From Herbidospora yilanensis (GTDB lineage: Bacteria > Actinomycetota > Actinomycetes > Streptosporangiales > Streptosporangiaceae): a stretch of DNA of 64,000 nt. The notes beneath the pieces were generated by a model that was given only the letters and a program-made list of their open reading frames with translations, ran no database searches and had not been told where the DNA came from. Numbering within the stretch: position 1 is the stretch's first letter; every line of letters begins with the position of its first letter. A program made the position numbers and the translations under genes. The stretch covers positions 19,477 through 83,476 of the forward strand of contig NZ_BBXE01000043.1 in the NCBI RefSeq assembly GCF_001570565.1. The letters run 5' to 3'. Shown one piece after another: positions 58,048-64,000 of the stretch.

Positions 58048-58718
58048 GGTGCGCTCGACAGCCGATAGCCGACACCCCGAAGGGTGTGGATCAGCGGCGG
58101 CCCGCCCGTGTCGATCTTCCTGCGCAGATAGCTGATGTACGACTCCACGATCCGGCTGTCGGTGTCGAACCCGTGGTCCCAGACGCGTTCGAGGATCTGC
58201 GCCTTGCTGACCACCCGCCCGGCATTGATCATCAGATAGCGGAGCAGGGCGAACTCCGTCGGCGACAAGTGGATCGGACGACCCGACCGGCGTACCGCAT
58301 AAGCCTCCTCGTCGAGTTCGAGGTCGGCGTAGCGAATGACGCCGTCGAACTCCGGCGGCCGCATGCGCCGCAGGATCGCCCGGAGTCGCAGCACCACTTC
58401 TTCGAGACTGAAGGGCTTGGTGACATAGTCGTCGCCGCCCGCCGTGAGGCCTCTGATGCGGTCGTCGACCTCGTCCTTCGCGGTCAGGAACAGCACCGGC
58501 GGGCCGTCGTCGCCCAGCCGCCGCGCCACAGTGAAGCCGTCGATGTCCGGGAGCATGACGTCGAGGATCACGATGTCGGGCCGGTCGGCCGCTACCTCCT
58601 GGAGAGCGGCCCGACCGCAGGAGACGGCCCGGACGCCGAACCCGTTGAGTTCCAGTGCCTCGGCGAGCAGGTCACGGATGCTCGGCTCGTCGTCGACCAC
58701 CAGCACTTGGGCGTCCAT
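58044..58718 (-). CDS. OmpR/PhoB-family response regulator
   Basis: This 224-residue regulator has a receiver domain (VLVVDDEPSIRDLL, phosphoacceptor in IVILDVMLPDIDGF, VTKPFS) and a winged-helix domain (IHLSPTEFALLRYLMINAGR, VVSKAQILERVWDHGFDTDS, RIVESYISYLRRKIDTGGPP, LIHTLRGVGYRLSSAP). It resembles MprA/TcrA-type actinobacterial regulators. It precedes its kinase and the VTC-DUF4956-cotH operon, which are all on the same strand. Confidence 0.95.
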   Translation of the reverse strand: MDAQVLVVDDEPSIRDLLAEALELNGFGVRAVSCGRAALQEVAADRPDIVILDVMLPDIDGFTVARRLGDDGPPVLFLTAKDEVDDRIRGLTAGGDDYVTKPFSLEEVVLRLRAILRRMRPPEFDGVIRYADLELDEEAYAVRRSGRPIHLSPTEFALLRYLMINAGRVVSKAQILERVWDHGFDTDSRIVESYISYLRRKIDTGGPPLIHTLRGVGYRLSSAP

Positions 58719-58798
58719 AGTCGATTTCTACGCGGTCGGTCTGAAGAAAGGCTAAGAGCCAGGTCGGCGGCGACTGAGCGATTGACTACTCTTAGAAA

Positions 58799-58930
58799 CC
58801 ATTCGAGCACTTTGGCGCCACCGACCTCATGCCGCACGGCCGGACGTACACGGTCACCGAGAAGTTCAACCATCAAGGTGTGCCCAAGCACAGCTACGGG
58901 AGAGCCGATCTCTGCCGGCGCTTGGGATAG
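58799..58930 (+). pseudogene. Orphan C-terminal coding fragment, unidentified
   Basis: A frame with strong GC bias at third positions runs from 58799 to TAG 58928-58930: PFEHFGATDLMPHGRTYTVT, EKFNHQGVPKHSYGRADL, then CRRLG. There is no start codon or ribosome site upstream and the region 58719-58798 is the response-regulator promoter. It overlaps the P-ATPase 3' end by 37 bases. It may be the remnant tail of a lost protein; the family is not recognised. Confidence 0.35.
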
Positions 58931-61419
58931 ATGATCCGGTCGAGGCGTACCGCCGCGTAGCCCAGCACCGATACCGCTGCCACGATCATCAGGTCACCGG
59001 CGGCCAGTGGCCGGGTTCCCAGGAGGTCGCGCAGGGGCGGCAGGTACAGTCCGGCCAGTTGGAGGGCGAGTGCGCCCGCGACGGCGATCGGCAGCAGCGG
59101 GTTGGCGCGGGTGCCGGGCCGGGCGCGTGAGCCGAGGGCGACGCCGAGCTGGGTGGCGCCCAGGGCGAAGAAGGCCATGCTCTGCCATGGGCGGCCGGTG
59201 TGGGCGGCCCAGACCGCGACGCCGAGGGTCACGGCGGTGAGCACCGCGGCGATGCGGGCCACACGCTGCCACAGGCCCGCTCCGAGGATGCTCTCCCTCG
59301 CGGGACGCGGCGGGACGTCCATGGATCCGGGCGTGGCGGGTTCACCGCCCAGGGCCACGCCGGGTAGTCCGTGGGTCAGCAGGTTGATCCACAGGATCTG
59401 GGCCGGTAGCAGCGGGAGCGGCAGGCCGAGGAACGGGCCCAGCAGCATCACGGCGATCTCGGCGGCGCCGCCGGACAGGCCGTACACGAGGAAGCGGCGG
59501 ATGTTGGCGTAGACCCGCCTGCCCTCCTGGACGGCGGCGACCACGGTGGTCAGGTTGTCGTCGGCGAGCACCAGGTCGGCGGCTTGGCGCGCGACCTCGG
59601 TTCCCCGGCGGCCCATCGCGACCCCGATGTCGGCGTGCCGCAGGGCGGGGCCGTCGTTGACGCCGTCGCCGGTCATCGCCAGCACCTCGCCCTGGTCGCG
59701 CAGGCGCCGGATGATGTCCAGTTTCTGGGCGGGGGTGGCACGGGCGTAGACGGTGGTGTCCTGCCGATGGGCGTCCTGCTCGCGGCAGTCGGCGACCAGG
59801 TCGCCCGGCTCGACGATGCCGAGTTCCGCGGCGACGGCGCGGGCGGTCTCGGGGTGATCGCCGGTGATCAGCAGGGGGCGGATGCCGGCCTTGCGGCACG
59901 CGGTCACGGCGGCGGCGGCCTCGCGTCTCGGGGGGTCGGACATCGCGACCAGGCCGATCAGGTGCAGGCCGCGTTCTTCGACGTGCTCCCGCGTTCCGTC
60001 GAGGTCGGCCTGGGCGACGGCCAGCACCCGGTAGCCCGCGCAGGCGAGCCGGTCGGCCTCCCCGGCCGCGTGTTCCAGCGACTCCGGTACGTCGCCGAGC
60101 AGCGAAGGGTTGAGCAGGGACTCTGGGGCGCCCTTGCAGATGACACGGGTGCGGCCGGCGGGCAGCAGGTGGGCGGTGGTCATGCGCTTGCGGTCGCTGT
60201 CGAAGGGCAGTTCGCCGACTCTCGGGAACCGGTGCCGCAGTTCGGCCTGGTCCTGGCCGAGCTTGGCGGCGGCGGCCAGCAGGGCGGCCTCGGTCGGGTC
60301 GCCCAGCGCCTCCCACCGGCCCTCGGCGTCGCGGACGAGCGAGGCGTCGTTGCACAGTGCCGCGGCGGTCGCCAGGCCGGTGAAGTCGTCGGCGTCCGTG
60401 CCGGGCGAGAAGTGGATCTCCCCCTCCGGCGCGTAGCCGGAGCCGGTGAGCACCGCTGTTCCGGCGGGGACCCACATCTCGCGGACGACCATGCGGCCCT
60501 CGGTGAGGGTGCCCGTCTTGTCCGTGGCCAGCACGGTCACCGAGCCCAGGGTCTCGACCGCGTGCAGGCGGCGTATCAGGGCCGACCGCAGGGTCATCCG
60601 CCGCGCACCCAGCGCGAGGCTCAGCGTGACCACGGCCGGCAGGGATTCGGGCACGGCGGCGACGACGAGGCTGATCGCGGTCACCACCATCAGCTCCACC
60701 GGTTCCCCCTGGAGCAGGCCCAGGGCCAGCACCAGCGCGCAGAGTGCCACCGCGACCGCGGCCAGTACGCGGCCCACTCCCGCCAGCCGGCGTTGGAGCG
60801 GGGGCAGCGCCGCCTTCTCGTCCATCATCGAGGCGATGCGGCCGACGGCGCTCGCGGCCCCGACCGCCGTCACCTCGGCCTTGCCGCGCCCCCGTACCAC
60901 CGTGGTCCCCGCGGACAGGCGGTCGCCGTCGCCCTTGTCGATCGACACGGACTCACCGGTCAGGGCCGACTCGTCCACGAGCAGCGCGGCCTGCTCCACC
61001 ACCACGGCGTCGGCGGGGATCACGTCCCCCTCGGCCACTACCAGCAGGTCGCCGAGCACCACTTCGGCCGCCGGCACCGGCTTCTGGACGCCGTCTCTGA
61101 CCACCCGGGCGGACGGGGCGGTGAGTCGTGAAAGGGCGGTGATGGCCCGGTCGGCGCGTACCTCCTGAACCACCCCGACCGTGGTGTTGACCACGACCAC
61201 CAGCAGGATCACGCTCATGTCGGCCCAGTCTCCGGTGATCGCGGTCAGGGCGGCGGCCACCAGCAGGACGACGATGAGCGGATCCCGCATTTGTCCGGCG
61301 ATCCGTCGCCACAACGGCGTCGGCGGCCGCCTCGGCGGCAGGTTGGGGCCGTGCCGCTCCAGCAGGGCCGTCGCCTCATCGGTGGAGAGCCCGCGGCGTT
61401 CGAAACTTCGTGTCGTCAT
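58894..61419 (-). CDS. Cation-transporting P-type ATPase (Ca2+/CtpF type)
   Basis: This 841-residue pump has the P2-ATPase N-terminus (GLSTDEATALLERHGPN), actuator motif DESALTGESVSIDKG, PESLP in TM4 (VVAAVPESLPAVVTLSLALG), phosphorylation site LATDKTGTLTEGRMV, KGAPESL in the nucleotide domain, ITGDHPETA and MTGDGVNDGPALRHADIGVAMG. TM6 carries INLLTHGLPGVALG. PESLP rather than PEGLP, and the short length, fit actinobacterial CtpF/Ca2+-type pumps, which belong to the DosR regulon in mycobacteria. It is 130 bases downstream of the second phosphoketolase on the same strand. Confidence 0.92.
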   Translation of the reverse strand: MTTRSFERRGLSTDEATALLERHGPNLPPRRPPTPLWRRIAGQMRDPLIVVLLVAAALTAITGDWADMSVILLVVVVNTTVGVVQEVRADRAITALSRLTAPSARVVRDGVQKPVPAAEVVLGDLLVVAEGDVIPADAVVVEQAALLVDESALTGESVSIDKGDGDRLSAGTTVVRGRGKAEVTAVGAASAVGRIASMMDEKAALPPLQRRLAGVGRVLAAVAVALCALVLALGLLQGEPVELMVVTAISLVVAAVPESLPAVVTLSLALGARRMTLRSALIRRLHAVETLGSVTVLATDKTGTLTEGRMVVREMWVPAGTAVLTGSGYAPEGEIHFSPGTDADDFTGLATAAALCNDASLVRDAEGRWEALGDPTEAALLAAAAKLGQDQAELRHRFPRVGELPFDSDRKRMTTAHLLPAGRTRVICKGAPESLLNPSLLGDVPESLEHAAGEADRLACAGYRVLAVAQADLDGTREHVEERGLHLIGLVAMSDPPRREAAAAVTACRKAGIRPLLITGDHPETARAVAAELGIVEPGDLVADCREQDAHRQDTTVYARATPAQKLDIIRRLRDQGEVLAMTGDGVNDGPALRHADIGVAMGRRGTEVARQAADLVLADDNLTTVVAAVQEGRRVYANIRRFLVYGLSGGAAEIAVMLLGPFLGLPLPLLPAQILWINLLTHGLPGVALGGEPATPGSMDVPPRPARESILGAGLWQRVARIAAVLTAVTLGVAVWAAHTGRPWQSMAFFALGATQLGVALGSRARPGTRANPLLPIAVAGALALQLAGLYLPPLRDLLGTRPLAAGDLMIVAAVSVLGYAAVRLDRIIYPKRRQRSALP

Positions 61420-61549
61420 CCTCGGACTCCCGGACTCGGTTCCCGCACGCGGATGTCCCCGATCGGGCGGCGGACACCGTGCGTTCCCATCCGCGTCGCC
61501 GTCGTCAGCGCGGCCGGCAGGCGCGCCACGGGCATCGACTCGACGGGCA

Positions 61550-63862
61550 TCAGCCGGGCGCCCTGTCCTGCGTCCAGGTCCAGGTCTGGATCTCCGGAAG
61601 GTCCTCGCCGTGTTCGCGGGTGTACGCGCGGGCGCGCAGCCGGGCGTCGCTCATCCGCTGGCGCAGGTGCGCCTGTGTGGCGCCCAGGCCGGGGACGCGG
61701 TCGATGACGTCCATGACGAGGTGGTAGCGGTCGATGTCGTTGAGCATGGCCATGTCGAAGGGAGTGGTCGTGGTGCCCTCCTCTTTGTAGCCGCGCACGT
61801 GGAGGTTGGGGTGGCCGGCGCGCCGGTAGGTGAGGCGGTGGATCAGCCAGGGGTAGCCGTGGAAGTCGAAGATCACCGGCCGGTCGGTGGTGAACAGGGC
61901 GTCGAACTCGGCGTCGGGCAGGCCGTGCGGGTGCTCGGCCGGCGGCTGGAGGCGCATCAAATCGACGACGTTCACGACCCGCACCTTCAGCGCGGGCAGG
62001 TGTTCCCGCAGGATCGCGGCGGCGGCGAGGGTCTCCAGGGTGGGCACGTCGCCGGCGCAGGCGAGCACCACGTCGGGCTCATGTCCGGCGTCGTTGGAGG
62101 CCCAGTCGATGATGCCGAGGCCGCGGGTGCAGTGGGTGACGGCCTCGCCGGGGCCGAACAGGTCGAGGACGGGCTGCTTCCCGGCGACGATCACGTTGAC
62201 GTAGTCGCGCGAGCGGAGGCAGTGGTCGGCGACCGACAGCAGGGTGTTGGCGTCCGGTGGCAGGTACACGCGTACGACTTCCGCCTTCTTGTTGACGACG
62301 ACGTCGAGGAATCCGGGGTCCTGGTGGCTGAAGCCGTTGTGGTCCTGCCGCCAGACGTGGGAGGACAGCAGGTAGTTGAACGAGGCGACGGGGCGGCGCC
62401 AGGGGATCTTCCGGGTGGTCGACAACCACTTGGCGTGCTGGTTGAACATCGCGTCGACGATGTGGATGAACGCCTCGTAGCAGTTGAACAGGCCGTGCCG
62501 GCCGGTCAGCAGATAGCCCTCCAGCCAGCCCTGGCACAGGTGCTCCGACAACACCTCCATGACCCGCCCGCCCGGGGCCAGGTGCCGGTCGGTGGGGAGC
62601 GTCCGGGCGTTCCACGCGCGGTCGGTGACCTCGAAGACGGCCGACAGGCGGTTGGAGTCGGTCTCGTCGGGTCCCATGATGCGGAAGTTGCTCTTGTTGG
62701 CGGCGGTCACGTCGCGGAGGAAACGACCGAGGACGCGGGTCGGTTCGGTGACCGCCGCGCCGGGGGCGGGCACGTCCACGGCGTAGTCGCGGAAGTCGGG
62801 CAGGACGAGCGGGCGGAGCAGCTTCCCGCCGTTGGCGTGCGGGCTGGCGCTCATGCGCAGGTCGCCGGAGGGCACCGTGCCGAGGATCTCCGGGACGGGA
62901 CGGCCGTCGGCGCCGAACAGTTCCTCCGGGCGGTAGGAGCGCATCCACTGCTCCAGCATCGCGAGGTGGGCGGGGTTCTCCCGGACGGAGGCCAGCGGCA
63001 CCTGGTGGGAGCGCCAGGTTCCCTCGACCGGGAGGCCGTCGACCTCCTTGGGGCCGGTCCAGCCCTTGGGGGTGCGCAGGATGATCATCGGCTGGAGGCC
63101 GGCCGCGATGTCGTCGAAGACGGCGTCCAGGGTGTCGGCCATCAGCTTGTGCGTGGCCGCCGGGTCGTCGCCCTCGACGGTGTACGGGCGGTAGCCGTAG
63201 CCCTCCATGAGCTTGGTCAGCTCTTCGGCGGGGATCCGGGACAGGACCGTCGGGTTGGCGATCTTGTAGCCGTTCAGGTGGAGGATCGGCAGGACCGTGC
63301 CGTCGCGCTCGGGGTCGGTGAACTTGTTCGAGTGCCAGCTTCCGGCCAGCGGCCCGGTCTCGGCCTCGCCGTCGCCGATCACGCAGGCGACCACGAGGCC
63401 GGGGTTGTCGAAGGCGGCGCCGTAGGCGTGCGCGAGCGAGTAGCCGAGCTCGCCGCCCTCGTGGATGGAGCCGGGGGTCTCCGGCGCCACGTGGCTCGGG
63501 ATGCCGCCGGGGAAGGAGAACTGGCGGAACAGGCGGCGCATGCCGGCGGCGTCCTGGGAGACGTCGGGGTAGAGCTCGCTGTAGGAGCCCTCCAGCCAGG
63601 CGTGTGCGACGGCCGCGGGCCCGCCGTGGCCCGGCCCGGCGATGTAGATCATGTCTTGGCCGCGTTCGGTGATGATCCGGTTCAGGTGGGCGAAGACGAA
63701 GTTGAGGCCCGGCGTGGTGCCCCAGTGCCCGAGCAGGCGCGGCTTGATGTGCGCGGCCGTGAGGGGTTCGGCCAGCAGCGGGTTGTCCAGCAGGTAGATC
63801 TGGCCGACCGAGAGGTAGTTGGCGGCCCGCCAGAAGGCGTCGACCTTCTCCAGCGTGTCCAT
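61550..63862 (-). CDS. xfp: Xylulose-5-phosphate/fructose-6-phosphate phosphoketolase, copy 2
   Basis: The 770-residue product is full length and has the same signatures as copy 1: [60 protein letters not shown] and [16 protein letters not shown]. It differs most between about residues 270 and 400 and has a longer C-terminal tail ([11 protein letters not shown]). The start ATG 63862 follows AGAAAGGACGATGG. A perfect DosR-like palindrome lies 36 bases upstream, absent before copy 1. It is followed by a CtpF-type ATPase gene, so this copy is probably the hypoxia-responsive one. Confidence 0.95.
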   Translation of the reverse strand: MDTLEKVDAFWRAANYLSVGQIYLLDNPLLAEPLTAAHIKPRLLGHWGTTPGLNFVFAHLNRIITERGQDMIYIAGPGHGGPAAVAHAWLEGSYSELYPDVSQDAAGMRRLFRQFSFPGGIPSHVAPETPGSIHEGGELGYSLAHAYGAAFDNPGLVVACVIGDGEAETGPLAGSWHSNKFTDPERDGTVLPILHLNGYKIANPTVLSRIPAEELTKLMEGYGYRPYTVEGDDPAATHKLMADTLDAVFDDIAAGLQPMIILRTPKGWTGPKEVDGLPVEGTWRSHQVPLASVRENPAHLAMLEQWMRSYRPEELFGADGRPVPEILGTVPSGDLRMSASPHANGGKLLRPLVLPDFRDYAVDVPAPGAAVTEPTRVLGRFLRDVTAANKSNFRIMGPDETDSNRLSAVFEVTDRAWNARTLPTDRHLAPGGRVMEVLSEHLCQGWLEGYLLTGRHGLFNCYEAFIHIVDAMFNQHAKWLSTTRKIPWRRPVASFNYLLSSHVWRQDHNGFSHQDPGFLDVVVNKKAEVVRVYLPPDANTLLSVADHCLRSRDYVNVIVAGKQPVLDLFGPGEAVTHCTRGLGIIDWASNDAGHEPDVVLACAGDVPTLETLAAAAILREHLPALKVRVVNVVDLMRLQPPAEHPHGLPDAEFDALFTTDRPVIFDFHGYPWLIHRLTYRRAGHPNLHVRGYKEEGTTTTPFDMAMLNDIDRYHLVMDVIDRVPGLGATQAHLRQRMSDARLRARAYTREHGEDLPEIQTWTWTQDRAPG

Positions 63863-63897
63863 GCTTCCATCGTCCTTTCTGCGCCGTGACCCTCCCA

Positions 63898-63911
63898 GGG
63901 ACCAAGGTCCC
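63898..63911. promoter_or_regulatory. Perfect DosR-like palindrome upstream of phosphoketolase copy 2
   Basis: GGGACC-AA-GGTCCC is a perfect 6+2+6 palindrome. The mycobacterial DosR core is GGGACT-WW-AGTCCC; the match is 12 of 14 with symmetric changes. It is 36 bases upstream of the start codon and 9 bases after the stop of the preceding gene. Confidence 0.65.
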
Positions 63912-63919
63912 GTCGGTCG

Positions 63920-64000
63920 CTACTTGAGGATCGGGTGCTTCTGGACGAGGGGCAGGCGGGCCCACCGGCGGCCCAGGCCCCAGGTGTCGCCGGCCGCGGC
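63920..64000 (-). CDS. 3' end of an unidentified gene cut by the window edge
   Basis: The last 26 codons of a minus-strand frame are visible, ending in TAG at 63922-63920. They read GDTWGLGRRWARLPLVQKHP then ILK. The frame is open to the window edge with strong GC3 bias, so the gene is likely real, but 26 residues do not identify a family. It is transcribed in the same direction as phosphoketolase copy 2; the palindrome between them suggests they are separate units. Confidence 0.45.
   Translation of the reverse strand, partial: AAAGDTWGLGRRWARLPLVQKHPILK

Noticed and set aside
61425..61445. A third DosR-like site before the CtpF-type ATPase gene
   Set aside because: Only about nine of 14 positions match, with the dyad centre lost; the ATPase can be transcribed from the phosphoketolase promoter.
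61181..63889. A plus-strand open frame of about 900 codons opposite phosphoketolase copy 2
   Set aside because: Antisense to a clear enzyme; a similar frame exists opposite copy 1 because the copies are alike.

Overview
The window is high-GC DNA (third codon positions almost all G or C) from a filamentous actinomycete, most likely the order Streptosporangiales or a close relative. The evidence is GTG starts, GTGA/ATGA translational coupling, a Lys-rich topoisomerase I tail, an MFS-thymidylate kinase fusion, a chaplin protein, a Streptomyces-type gas vesicle cluster and TTGTCCACA DnaA boxes. No species can be named from the sequence alone. Gene density is high and nearly every gene looks intact.

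Layout. 1-2.4 kb: a truncated EF-hand gene, a pentapeptide-repeat gene and a coupled PrsW protease/exported-protein pair. 2.5-5.8 kb: a divergent acetate kinase/phosphoketolase pair. 5.8-9.9 kb: an MFS exporter and HxlR repressor sharing a palindromic operator, a membrane protein and a zinc alcohol dehydrogenase. 9.8-13.9 kb: three tandem paralogs of an uncharacterised membrane/extracytoplasmic protein. 14-18.6 kb: a polar amino acid ABC transporter, a cysteine hydrolase, a GATase1-AraC regulator and a small membrane protein. 18.6-26 kb: a NarL-type two-component system, a CBS protein, an ArsB/NhaD transporter, a secreted phytase-like protein, TrkA/TrkH potassium uptake and a MarR regulator. 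26-28.3 kb: a small secreted peptide, an AraC regulator and an orphan BtrH-like protein. 28.4-34.6 kb: gas vesicle genes (gvpA-F-G-O-J-L-S-K after one unknown small gene), then a universal stress protein, a DUF2267 protein and a phosphoribosyltransferase-hydrolase fusion. 34.6-36.4 kb: a decayed integrated element beside tRNA-Leu, with a toxin-antitoxin pair and a recombinase remnant. 36.5-41 kb: an M20 peptidase, a membrane protein, an eight-domain chaplin and DUF5703. 41-53 kb: topA, two DnaA boxes, a metallophosphoesterase, MFS-tmk, holB, an ECF sigma factor with a membrane partner, ricT, a secreted alpha/beta hydrolase and tRNA-Thr. 53.5-58.7 kb: CotH kinase, DUF4956 and a VTC-type polyphosphate polymerase, next to a two-component system. 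58.9-64 kb: a Ca2+-type P-ATPase, a second phosphoketolase and the 3' end of another gene.

How it fits together. Two patches (28-34.6 and 58.9-63.9 kb) match by content the hypoxia/dormancy (DosR-type) regulon of actinobacteria: gas vesicles, Usp, DUF2267, a phosphoribosyltransferase-hydrolase, a CtpF-like ATPase and a phosphoketolase. A perfect palindrome GGGACCAAGGTCCC sits just upstream of the second phosphoketolase, and an 11/14 match sits at a similar position before the phosphoribosyltransferase fusion. The most promising uncharacterised systems are the VTC-DUF4956-CotH cassette with its adjacent sensor-regulator pair, the tandem triplicated Asp-box-like membrane family, and the eight-domain chaplin with an unusual C-terminal anchor.
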